Source of the DNA: Thuidium tamariscinum
Taxonomy: Eukaryota; Streptophyta; Bryopsida; Hypnales; Thuidiaceae
Direction of reading: 5' to 3'
Length of the DNA stretch: 64,000 nt
NCBI GenBank assembly: GCA_947034885.2
Contig: OX344749.2
Location: forward strand, 33,785,182-33,849,181
The notes under the pieces are model-generated. The model was not told where the DNA came from and made no database searches. It worked only from the letters and a program-made list of their open reading frames with translations. Of the stretch, positions 36,985 through 48,832 are shown piece by piece. The position numbers and the translations under genes are program-made. Every line of letters begins with the position of its first letter. Within the stretch, counting starts at the first letter, position 1.

Positions 36985-37400
36985 ACGTTGAGATCTCCCG
37001 GACCGTGAGTCCCTGGGTGCGTGTTTGGTACCATCGAAAAGCCCTCGGCGAGGAGGGGTGCACGGGCTTTGATTCATGGTGTTCCAACCTACGGCATGAA
37101 AGTTATTGAATTTTGAAGTTTCTATACATTAAAAAAATTAGAAAATTATTTATTTTGTTGTTTTTCTTTTCTTTTAGACCGTGGCAACGACATGGGCCAC
37201 CCTAGTTATATCTATAACTCAATTTAGGTTTATTGTTGTGTTTTGTTATACTATCAAAAAGCCCCTATTGACAATAGGTGTACAAACTTTGTTTTGTGAC
37301 ATTCTAACTCACTACATGAAAAATATTGAATTTTGAAGTTTTATGTTTAGAAAAAGAATAAATAGAAATTATTTTTACTTTTATTGATAATATTGTGGCA
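36985..37400. repeat. Diverged 220-bp tandem duplication
   Basis: Units at 36985-37205 and 37206-37400 share AAAAGCCC, GGGTGCAC/GGTGTACA, CATGAAA and TATTGAATTTTGAAGTTT in order, 220 bp apart. The first unit keeps many CpG and CCGG-type sites that read as TG, CA or TT in the second. Confidence 0.7.
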
Positions 37401-38060
37401 CTAGTCTTCATTTAGGCATTACATACTAAAAAAACTATAGATTAGAAAGTAAAAATAATTTAATTTTTACTTTATAAGTGTTTGACTTTTCAATTATATA
37501 CAATTATTATTAAATTAGGTATATTTCATTCATTCACTAACTTTAAGACAAATTATATAAGAATTTTTTTTTCTCTATTTCATTATTGTGTATATAGTAT
37601 ATTTTTTGCAAGCACATTGCATTGGATAAATCTATGGGATAATAAATTCATCTTAATTGAATTATATTTTACATCAAAAAGATGCATATTCAAAAGAGAT
37701 TTGATGTACATAAGTCCTCATATATTTCATTGCATTTATTAAGGAAACAACAAATAGTTTCTTCAAAATATATTAATGACTTGATCAATGACAAACATCA
37801 ATGTAAGGAATGTGACTTCTTCATTGCAAACAATAGACTTACCTTTGCATATCCTTTATATCATTTCAACACATGGCTTCTTTTTGGTTACTTACCTTTG
37901 CCAACATCTCAATTCATTATTCAAAATATCAAAGCTACATTTCAAAAACCATTTCATCAAGTAAGGCCTTTGCCTTGTTATAATACATGTAGTCCATATC
38001 ATCATAAGACTAGCTGTCCACATCATCCATTCCAAGGAGGCTTACCATATTCTTGAAGTT
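37401..38060 (+). other. Unrecognised AT-rich open frames
   Basis: Two overlapping plus-strand frames, 37482-37742 (86 codons) and 37682-38056 (124 codons, starting MHIQKRFDVHK), are long for such AT-rich DNA. The second has two Cys-x2-Cys/His-like pairs but no known domain. There is no clear promoter or splice structure. It may be a decayed transposon ORF or chance. Confidence 0.25.
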
Positions 38061-41000
38061 AAATTAATGTTCAATATGCTTGTAGTTTACATATATAATT
38101 AAACTTCCATAAGGTAATATCTCTAGGAATAGAAGTGAATATTGGCTTAGAAAGATGTTGCAATATTAATGATGTTTGAAGATATTTTTAATGGACTACA
38201 AATTTATGCGGCTATTGGACTATAGACACATTCACTAGAGTAATATTTGAATTCCAAATTACATGAAAGTTGCTATTTTTTATTTATTTGATTTGTACAT
38301 CTTTAATGTATTTAAGCAGGAACCAAAGGAATATCATCATTTAGAGAGGTTATTGAATTGTAAACAGAAGTTCACTTCGTAGAAGTTCTACTATAAATCA
38401 ATTTTTTGAAAATATTATTATAATAAATGTTATTTAATATGTATTTTGAATGAGAAAACATAAAATATGTATATCTTAATTATATATGTAGATATATATA
38501 TTTATAGGCTCTTTTGGAATTGAGAAGATGGTTTTGTAGGAAATCCATGGTTGATTTGTTGTAATAATTAGAGAATATATTTCATAGTTAAATTTGGATT
38601 CATATGTATGTATGTATATATGTATAAAGTATTTTTATATGTAAAATTTTTACATATATAACAATTGATTGATTTGAAATTTGAATTTCCTATAAGGAAT
38701 GCAATATAGTTTTATATGACTAATCAATTTCACTATAAGATATTGTTGATAGATGTGTATTTCATTTTTCATTTCAAATATATGGATACATGTACTAAAA
38801 TTGGTTTGCACCATTTTTACAAAAAAGAAGTTGTATTAGTACCAAGTAAAATAGTTATATTATTTAAAAAAAATTATACATATATATACATATACGACTT
38901 GTATACTTCTTTGTGTATTTTGAATACAAAAATTTAATATATTAGTTTGAAGATTGCAAAATAGTAAAGACTAAATGGGCTTTTATTTTAAATAAAGCAT
39001 GATTGGATTTGTAAAAAAACTATTTCAGATTTTTTCTCTTTTTTATCATTACCTCCGCACCAATAATTACATACAAATAGGAATAACTAAATCACATCAA
39101 CCAAGCAATTGCAAGTCATCCAAACTATTATAGAATATTGTATTAATAATGATGTGAATTAAAGTGAAATGATGATTTTATTTATTTTTTAAATTATGAA
39201 GGATCTAAAAATATTTGAGCCTTAAATTTTTTTCTCTTTGTTTTCAGAAAAAAAACCCTATGTTTCCTTAGTGTTTTACAAAAGAAATAGGAGGCTTTTA
39301 AAGAAAAAAAGGAAATATATATACAACAAACACAAAGGAAACACAGGTCTTCTTTAGAAATAGAGGAAGTAGATACCAAAATTTCCTTCATTAATAAAAT
39401 AAATACATTCAATATACAAGCACATTTTGTCAAAATCATAATTATAATGTTAATATATGAGAGTACACTAGAGCTTATTACAAAAATGCAATGGGTGAAT
39501 TAGAATTTTTTCAAGACACATAAGTCACAACAATTGCTATAAAAAACCAATGCCATGACCAAACAACTTTGCATTTACTATATACATCTTATCCAATTAA
39601 AACAAGCCATGTGACTTATAACTTATAACACTTAGAACAAGTGCAAAAATGAAAACATGCCTAAAATACTATAACTATCAATAACTAAAATAAAAAATCT
39701 ATTGTAAGGAAAAATAAATAAATTTCTATAGTCCATTTTGATAAGTACTCAAAATTCACATTGAACTCAGGTCATTGCAAGAAACACTGACCAATTTTGT
39801 AGTGCTTTGCAAAATTGGTCCTGGTCCAAAGCTATGACTTTTGATTGATGAATCCAATGCCCAAAACAAAACAAAATTCTTTCTTGAGTTTCTGATTGCA
39901 ATCATATTATTTATTTTTCAAAATTTTAAGGGAATCATTTAATATTTAAAAATTACTTTTGTTACTTTGTTACACTTTTAAGATTAGGATTTTTTATACT
40001 ATGGAGTATTTTAAATTAATGATTTTTAGTTGAAGTTTTGTGGTATGTTTTTATAGTAGGTAGACATGTCTCTACCAAAAGGCATCTAAACATTAAAAAT
40101 GGTTTGAACTCATTTTTTTAGTCAAAACTCATCACTAAGAAGTCTTCTCAAATAGAATATTTTTAGTTTTGTTCAAAATTAATTTTCCTATTTCTTACAA
40201 ATTAAAATGTCAGTGTATGTAGAACTCCCTACCAACTTTCTAACTATTTAGAGTTCAAAGTCTTTTTTAGATATTTTTTTCAATAGTTTCATGTCTAACA
40301 AGAATTTCATCAAAACATTGTTCTTATATGAGTGTATTTGAAAATCTTCCAAACTCTTGTACGGGACTTCACTTTGAGAAGATTGCCACTTTAAATTTAA
40401 TTAGTAGTAATTGTCTCCAATTTTAAATCATTGTTGCACCTTCCTCATGTTTGAGAAGTTATAAGATGTTTCCTACATTCTACTTAATATACAATGCCAT
40501 GAAGCAAATGTTTCAAAACATTCATCAAATGGTTGAGTATTAAAACGCTTAATCCCTCAAAGTACAACCCCTTCAAAGGCAGTGTTGTGAGAAAATAAGT
40601 TTTCATTCATCCAAATTAAATCTTGAATTTTTAGAAAAGAACCTTCATTAGAAGAAAATCACCCAAGGGTAGAGATGTTTTTGTATTTAATTTGTACTAA
40701 AGCTAAGCATTACAAATTGTGTTGAATCTAATAAAATATTCAGACAAAATCATTTCACATCATGAATGATTTCTTTTACCTTGATTTGTCAAAACAATGC
40801 ATGTCACACTCATTTACCAAAATCCCTCTATTTTAAATTTGTACAAGTTCAAATTTATTCGTATTGTACCAATTTTACAAAAATAAAGTTTTATTGTGAT
40901 TTTAATTTCCTCTCTCAATAATAGGACAATTATTTTATATTAAATTGATGTATTAATAAAGGGTAAAGTTAAAGTCTCCTAGATTTTTTATTTTTGTCAA

Positions 41001-41310
41001 AATAGTTTTAGTCATGACAATTAGAAAAAGAATTAGCTTAGCCAATTTTTTAGGGACCAATAAGGGTTCTATAAAAATAATATAATCTCTATAATGCAAT
41101 GCAATTACATGTGTGGTCTATTTGGAGTCACAATTAAAATAATAATAGAATGAAGCCAAAATGAAAATAACAAACTTTTGAAGATACAACAAAAAGAATG
41201 GAATCTCAAAGTCCTATAATTAAAATTGAAACCTAAAGAGTATTCAATATCTTTTCAATTGAATGAGTTCAAAAGTTTATTAAGAGAACTAAAAGGAACA
41301 TTTGGAGTTC
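38061..41310. other. AT-rich spacer
   Basis: No gene is seen. It contains a short ATGT/ATAT run near 38600, and at about 39775 a fragment with the GTCATTGCAAGAAACACT end of the 13780 element. The minus frame 39194-39439 is low-complexity. Confidence 0.45.
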
Positions 41311-41403
41311 AATAAATTTTTGTAATGAAAGTCAAAAACATTTATTTTTATTTATTTTATACCTAAAAATAAATGTTTTTGACTTTCATTACAAAAATTT
41401 ATT
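41311..41403. repeat. Perfect inverted repeat, 40-bp arms
   Basis: Arms 41311-41350 and 41364-41403 are exact reverse complements, with a 13-bp AT spacer. The core includes GTAATGAAAGTCAAAAACAT. No obvious target duplication is seen. Confidence 0.9.
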
Positions 41404-41994
41404 GTATCTTTTGCAACTAATTTGATGAAATTGTAGTAAATAACATAATTGTTCAAAGCCATAAACAACTTTGTACAAATTTTCTAAAATAGATTTTGCC
41501 ATTCACCTCTATTTATAAAACATCTAGAGAGTCTTTTTCATGATTGATGATATAGGATAAATCATTGTAAAGTACCACTTGGAAGAATATTTTGGAATTG
41601 ATATACAAATAAAGGTTTTAGACTTTGAATTTTAGATTCCATCCATATGGTTAGATTCACCAATGCTACCACAAATATTTTTCTATAAACTTTGAAAGGA
41701 AAATTTCAAAATTCCTTCAAAATTCAATTACAAGCAAAATATTGTCATTTTTTGAGTAAATTTTGTTGGAATGGATTTGAAAAGAGATTCTCTTGATATG
41801 GTGATTTGTTGGATTTGTTGGATTTGTTTGTTCTTCAAATCTATGACCTTACTTTTCCAAATCTAGTTTTGAACTAGAGCAAATGTAATTTTGACTTGGT
41901 CAACCACTTAAAATACTTCCGCATTTGTATCCCCTCAAATTAGGATGAATTTCATCCAAGCAACAATGAGAAAAAATACAGATTTTCAATCTGT
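41404..41994. other. AT-rich spacer
   Basis: No feature is supportable apart from a short GGATTTGTT tandem near 41810-41830. Confidence 0.45.
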
Positions 41995-41996
41995 TA

Positions 41997-42268
41997 AGGT
42001 AGGTACACCCAAAAGCACTAGGTTCTCTACTGTGCCTAGTTCCTGTTATTATGTTGTTCAAATTTTTTTACAGTCTTGTTGGTGAGTGAAAGCATGTTCC
42101 AACGCACCAAAGAACAGTGGATTTGGATACCGTATGCAAAAGTTATTAACAGTCAAAGTGTGTTTCTGAAAGCGCCATCTACAGTCTGGGTACATGACTG
42201 ATTTTGAAAATCTATGCACGTTGTACAGAGCGCTTTAAGGTCAGGAGCCATTTTGGGTGTACCTACCT
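41997..42268. mobile_element. TA-flanked MITE, 272 bp, inverted copy
   Basis: Same family as 26670-26942 in the opposite orientation and almost identical along its length. TA occurs at 41995-41996 and 42269-42270. It lies about 0.6 kb upstream of the GNAT start codon and could influence its promoter. Confidence 0.92.
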
Positions 42269-42270
42269 TA

Positions 42271-42880
42271 ATCATTCAGAAACTGGACGTCGGAGGCTCG
42301 GAGCCCTTCAGGGCTAACGAGAGTGGATGAATGAAGACCACATTCATCTACAAATGGGATCGCCAACCCCGTCGGAGAATACAATTCTTGCTGATTCTGC
42401 TTCATCGAATGTTTTCTTTTGTTGCATTGGCGCTTTCGGGTTTCGAGTTGTGGGGGTTACAATGGGTAGCGTGCCCAGGATATTTTCAATGTCAGGGACT
42501 TCATTCAAAGCTCCTGTGTTTTCCAATGAGAACAAATCGGGTAAGGTTCAACTCATTCAAAGATTTCGGCACACTGGAAAGTCGCTCACATTCATAGGAA
42601 TCGTCCAAATTCGAAATGCTCTAATTGGGAGATTCCACATGAGTTGATTAGTGATCGTATTCTTCGCCATTTTTTGAGAATCAATCCCAGAATACGTCAA
42701 AGTTTCCCGCATTGTCAAATTTAGTTGTGATACGATCGCCGCTCGGGAGTGCTGAATCCGTTAATTTAGGTTTTTTGATTGGGAACCAATTGGCATTGTG
42801 CAGCTTCTCACTTGACATGAAACCCTAATCCGTCTGGTAGGAGTTGCATATTGAATCAGCTACGAGCGCATGTTGTCGCT
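42271..42880 (+). promoter_or_regulatory. GNAT upstream region
   Basis: Base composition rises here. Overlapping open frames at 42327-42647 (both strands) have no known domain. Probably promoter and 5' UTR of the GNAT gene; no TATA box is clear. Confidence 0.35.
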
Positions 42881-45800
42881 ATGGAGGCTGGGAGTATTTC
42901 CAAGGCGTTCCTTCGAACTCCATCGCCCCTGGCTTGGAGCCCTCGAAGATCTACTTGGGAAGCCATCGACAGAACGAGTTCGTTACGTAAATTTGCCTCC
43001 TGTGCGGCATCATCTGTGTGGACCGGTTTCGACAGGTATTCTTTTGCTAAGTGTGATTTTGGGTTTGTTGACATTCTCTGACTTTGTTTTACTATCTTGG
43101 ATGGAATGAATGCCTCGGTAGTATAGTCACGTGCTAAAAGCCTCTGCAGAGTCTGTACCCTAGCGAACGGTTTTGGATCAAAAAACCATTATTTCAGTTA
43201 AAAGGGCATTATTGATGCTGGTTTGTAAAGTTCTTGTGTTTATGATACTTCAACTAAAATTTGAGATTTTTATTTGGCATTGAAAGTCTAAAATCAATCC
43301 TGCAAATAATCTTATAAATATGTGGATTGTACTTGATACACGGATTATTATGTTCAGTGGATTTCACCTAATGCATTAATTTTTTAATTCTAGGATGTTT
43401 AGAATGATTTATTAGATGTATATTAGCTGAATGGTAGAAATTGTTGATCTATTTAGGTCTATAAACGAAGAAAACATTTTCATCAGCTTAGACCACCTCT
43501 AATGATACACTTGCTTACATCGAGGGAACCACGCTCGAAGTCGTTCCATAAGCTTTGTGGCATATGGGCATTCAATTGTAGATGAGGAATTTTATAGTGC
43601 ATTGGCAGATGCTTATGAAGTCAAATGCAAGTGCTAAATTTTGGAGGTACCATGATTTAGTTATAAATTTTCAAAAGCGAGGCTCGAAGTACTAAGGTGA
43701 ATCCAAAATACATTCGATACACACTAAGAAAAGATATTTGTAGCATCAAAACACAACCCAAGGAAGCAGTTGAATTGAATGAAACTTTACCAAAAGTCTT
43801 CCCCTTACAAAGCAACCACCTCTAAATTACCATAAATGCCCCCATTCATTATCAAAAGACAAGAATGCCCACCAACTTCACGTTTTCATCTTTCTAGAGC
43901 CCACGATTCTGAGTATTCTGCTTATCCATCTAAATGCAGTGGTCGACATTACGTTTAGGATGTTTTAAGCTGTGCTTAACTTAACTGTCTTTTTAACTGA
44001 CGAGGGTTGTCCAACACCAAATTCTCTTTACCTTACAAGGGCTGTATACCTTCCTAGATATTTTCACATCGAATTTATTTTGTTGCTTAAAATGCAAGGA
44101 AATTGTTCCAGAAATGAATGTTCCAATTGTTCTCAAAGGATACAAAGACTTATGTACATGGTTGATGTTTGTATCAGAACAATTTAAGCCATCAGCGACA
44201 TGGCCAAGTGCACATGTTTGGCAATTGATGGTATAGCTGTGGTTCTCTTTTTGCAGGAGAGCCAGTCGACTAAGGATACGTGGAAATGGACGGACGGAGG
44301 TTGGTAATGCTCTAGGTGCGACACTGACTCTGCACAATGTCCTCACTTATCTGAAAAAGCTAGATTCTGACAACGAGTTCCGAAGTCTTCAAAACCATTT
44401 CTCTGCAAAGTATGACCATTTCACCGTGCATGAAGCTCGGCTAGAACAAGAGTTCAAGGTACTGCTTATCATTCTGAAGCTTCTGCCGAATGTATGATTT
44501 TTTTTTAGTCTAATATGCATCTTTTCTTGCGCACTAGTGTTCAGTTCCTTGGTGATTCAAGACTATGGCAATTAGGTTTCCAAGTTCTTATCAATTTCAA
44601 ATCAAATTATTGTCGCTAATAGAAAGACATGATCGACCTCACTGCTTTTGCCCTCTATTTTCACTTTCCAGGTCTTTTAAGAAACTGTCCTATGACTCGT
44701 CCCCTGCCTCAGTTTCATCTATTGATCCGTGTCATTGAGTACCCAGGATTATTTCTTAGTGAAGTTTTTGTTTTTTGCTGATGTGGTCGTGGCTGTTCTC
44801 ACTTCGAAGGGTGCAGCTTGGTTGCGTGCGGAAACGTATTCTGAACAGCAAGCTTACACAAGGTTCGCTACCATATTCTCTGGTTTCATTTTAATAGGGA
44901 ATCTGATAGCCAACTCTTCGTATTAGATTTTAAGGAAGTATTCTACGCGACATTGTAGAATGTAGAGTTTGCAACCAGAACGCTAGAATTCTATCCGTGT
45001 TGGTACTCGAGGATCCATAGAGACGGTCCTGTCCATAACCTCAATGGGTGTAACCGTGTAATGCTATGCTTGAGCCTGTATGTTGTTTACTTTGTTTTAG
45101 AAACGCCCTGGTTGGAAACCATATCTCGGAGAGATTATTGAAAACCTCGCCATGTTTATCACCGCCTATGGTGATCTAATGTTAACCTGCCAACTGTAAC
45201 GCAGCTAGATTTTCCAGAATATCTCTAGGGTCTGAGTTTTCTACTTGTGACTGTCGAAACTGTTTTACCTTTGCACAGTGCATATGCTTTCCGTTTCTGA
45301 CACATGGTGCTGAGTGTGCATCAGATACGTTGACAGCTTCATAAAAAAGTTTGCAGAACAGGTAACGTATGTTCCTTGCATGGATAATGTGTTTTGAGCG
45401 TGCTCCTAAGAAGGCAAGACATAGATTGTCAGTACTGTCAGTTTTTCTGAATGTTGGATTTGGTGTTCAAACCTGTGGCAGGAATTTTCAGCACTGAAGC
45501 GGCGTGTATCTGACCAACATGGTTCTTACGTTTGCCTTGTAGCAGTATGTCAATGAGACTTTCTTTGATGTAATTACCTTATCTATTTGTTGATGAGTAG
45601 TTGAAAACAAACCACTGCAATGCAATTCAATTGCGAGTAGCTCCTGAGCGAGTTCATCTGTTCATTCACATGGAATTGGTTGTTCAGGTCTCGAAGAATT
45701 TGCCAAAAGATGCAGTTGATTTGACCTGCCAAGATAATGAAAATGTGACTAAAGTGCTGGGATCGCTTGATGTTAGTCTTCATCATCCATCTCCGGGCGA

Positions 45801-47526
45801 GGCCTTTGGGGGGGTATGTGCAAGACCAGATCATCAGATCCCCCAACCTTTCATTATAGAAGACTCCATCAGTAAATGGATGATGTTTGTTGTGTTAAGA
45901 TGCATTAGATTTATTTTATCAATTTAGTCTTCATGTTCAGTTAATATTAGTGTAATGTAAGTGTGTGAACTTCATGTTAGTGTGATTTTTTTTCGTACCC
46001 TTGGAACTTGATATTATACTAGCCACTATTGAGTCAACATTAATTTTCCATTAATTTAACAATATCTTAATGTTGATTTAATGTCCTAACAGATCAACAT
46101 TAATTTCCATTAATAACTTTGTGAAGCTAGTAGGGAATCTTTTGAGATGAATCTTGCAACGTCTCTTCATTTCTATGCAGCTGGATACTGGTTAATGTTT
46201 ACCTTTCCTGTTGCAGCAAGGGCTTCCTTATGGCTACATTGCTAATGTCTGCGTGGACAAGTCTGCACGGAAACAGGGAATTGCGTCCACACTGATGGAA
46301 TGTGCAGTGCAGGTTGGGCGAGACTGGGGTAACCAATTGCACCTTTTGTGTGACCATATGTAATTTTCTGGATTACTTAAGGCATGTATAATGTTAAATT
46401 GATTCATGGGCTGTCTGGATCTCTATGCGATCACATTCCTTTCGTCAATATTACTTGTGCGTGTAACTCAACTTCAATCCCTAAATGCATCACATTTTGG
46501 TGTCTACAAAACTTTGGAGTTTTATAATCTTACCAAACTACTATTTCTAAAGTTCTCTTTTAGGTGACTACCTTTTCAAGTCTATCTTTAGAATCAAAAT
46601 CCGATTTTGATGATGAGTGTTTCTGATTTTTCTATTCAAGATTTTGTGCAAGGGTGTCCATTGCAAATCTGGATTTCTTAGGTTTAAATTTTTAGGCCTC
46701 TTGAAAATGATCCTCAAATACAATGGTTCTTGGGGGAAAATCACATTAGAAATTCATTCCAAAAAATTGTAGATTAGATCTTGAGAAGTCGTAAATTGAT
46801 TGTGGTTATATATGTTATTTCTTTTGACCTCATATTTTTTTCATAACCTCAATTTTTTATTTTACATGTAAAAAGAAGATTGATAGACTTCAAATAACTT
46901 TCATAATTTAACCCTCATAATCAAACATCATAATCTTTCAATCCATAATGATATTGTTATGTTTTCTTTTCATACGGATATATAGTTTTTTTTAAATTGA
47001 TGAAAATGATCTAAATTTTGACATTTTTAACTTTAGAGCTATCTCCAAGAAGCTTGGAAAAGTCCTGGGGCATTTAGGAGTTAAGGAATTCTAGACCAAG
47101 TCATTGTCGAGAATTAATATAGGTCAAACGTTAAGGTAGCTTTCGGGTCACCAAAACGATTTAATCTATTTTCAGATTGTAGAGCATAATGTAAAATAAA
47201 AGTGAGGTAATCATGAATGATATCAACATCATATCACCTGTTGTGGATACTCATCAGACCTTATTTTTCCTTGCAGGGTTGAATGCCATTTACGTTCATA
47301 CTCATGCAACGAACCAACCAGCGTTCAAGTTGTACGTGAAGAAGGGGTTTGAGGTAATTATTCTCTGCAAGTTTGATGTAGGTTCCAATCAAATGCTAGA
47401 GGATGAAGGTAAGATTGATTTTGCAATTTAAATTAAATATTTTTTTTGTTATATGCACAGGTTCTTGACGCAGGATGTCCTCAAAAGCTTGTGGATGGTA
47501 ATTTACTTCTTCGGTTACAGTTGTAA
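42881..47526 (+). CDS. Plastid-type GNAT acetyltransferase, nine exons, about 325 aa
   Basis: Exons join in frame with GT/AG borders: 42881-43035, 44257-44458, 44810-44862, 45325-45361, 45482-45544, 45601-45813, 46217-46328, 47277-47353 and 47461-47526. Residues 1 to about 55 are rich in Ser, Arg and Ala with few acids, like a chloroplast transit peptide. The C-terminal half is a GNAT fold: YGYIANVCVDKSARKQGIAS (247-266) contains the acetyl-CoA motif R-x-x-G-x-A, followed by YVHTHATNQPAFKLY...GF. The middle (AAWLRAETY, YVDSFIKKFAEQEFSALKRR) matches plant chloroplast GNAT proteins as I remember them. It probably acetylates lysines or N-termini of plastid proteins. Exon 3 could instead start at 44747, adding 21 residues. 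The ATG at 42870 is in another frame. Intron 7 carries a transposon. Confidence 0.82.
46474..47084. mobile_element. TTAA-type element inside GNAT intron 7
   Basis: Diverged copy of 27234-27895 in the same orientation. It starts near TCAATCCCTAAATGC and ends GGGGCATTTAGGAGTTAA. The left TTAA is degraded to TCAA. It makes up most of the 948-bp intron. Confidence 0.7.
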
Positions 47527-48832
47527 TCTATTTTAAGGCCTAGACCTTAGTTTAGCATTTGCAAACAGTAGGGCACCGGAATCTGGATCAGTTAGGGTCC
47601 AGCAAAAGTTACTCAGTCCAAGGTGGATGGGATCGAATGTACATTAGGTCTCTGTGAGAGTTCTAACTTCGGGCTTCTAGCAGTACAGTGATAGACTGAA
47701 GAGCAGATGTATTGACATTGCACTGTCTGTTTTGTGTTTTCAATACAATTCGTTTCTGATCAACTGCAAATACGAGAGCTCAATTTTATTTGCACTTATT
47801 AGATCAGTCCTTAGTGCCAATCAAGGGTTCAAGGAGGCAGCGCAATTGATTCAAAGTGACCAGGCCAAGCGGAATGGCAGAAATTCTTTCCATTTTTTGG
47901 TGTGTAATGGTAGTGCTGACCGAACCATGCTTTAACCGTAAACCTAAACCCATCGTTGTGGAAGGTGAAAATTGACGCTCGACAGAGACTGGAAATGGGG
48001 CAAATTGGAACAGAGGGAAAACAAGTTAATGTGTCTCTCATATCGCTTATCAGACTATCTTCAGCATATTGTCAGAGGTCTCATTGAATAACGTGGCGTG
48101 AGCTAATGTTGAGAAAACCTTGTTGGACGAGGTGGGATTCAGTAATTGTTGAACTCCGCCTCCTTTTCACTCGAATTGCTAAATCACCAATCTTTTGTAA
48201 GCTCCTCAACCGATTTTCCTCCATTCCATCATTTCGGGATTCACAAACCACTTTCATTTGTGGAAGACTCGACTGGGCAACCGGGCCATAAAAATTCAAC
48301 AAGAAGACGGGAAGAGGTTAAAAATGCATGAAACCGATACAAAACTGCAGGATCTGTGGTATATCCCTTCCCACTCAAAAGAAAAAATTTGAAGGAGAAA
48401 GTATAACTCAAGAAAAGTGAAGTGAGTAATAAATTACTCTCGTATGCAATGACATTACACATGTGAAAGAGCCCCAGCGAGAAATCCTCTGTTGGATCTT
48501 TCATGTGATGACTTTGTCAAATTCGAAACAGAATACTGAATTTTTCTGCGGCAAGAAATGTAGCCATAGCTTTCTTCACCTAACCTCCTGAATTTTAGCC
48601 AAGGGTAAGTTACCACTGGCCCAAGCTCCCTAACAAACATGTAAACATCAAAACCTCATGATCCTCTACACAAAATATGTTTCTTGATCATAAACCTCCA
48701 ACTATACCACCTCGGTCCTGGTAAACTATCCGCTCCAACACTCGTCTTGTTTACTGGAAGTAAAATTTGGCAACGTCTGAAGATGATAATCTCTCGAGTA
48801 TGCAGTGCAAAATCCACAGTATCAAGACTATA
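47527..48832. other. Convergent intergenic region (GNAT / LCAA 3' ends)
   Basis: Lies between the stop codons of two convergent genes, so it holds both 3' UTRs. Several short open frames occur on both strands (47732-47935, 48081-48302, 48241-48504) but none shows a known domain. Confidence 0.45.

Noticed and set aside
42327..42647. Three overlapping ORFs upstream of GNAT
   Set aside because: Different frames and strands, no domain or splice link to exon 1; more likely promoter and leader.
42870..43109. Alternative GNAT start at ATG 42870 (MLSLWRLG...)
   Set aside because: It is in a different frame and does not splice in frame to exon 2; the ATG at 42881 gives a transit-peptide-like leader and joins correctly.
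45601..45927. Single-exon ORF of 108 aa
   Set aside because: It is GNAT exon 6 read through its donor into intron 6; the last about 35 residues are intronic.
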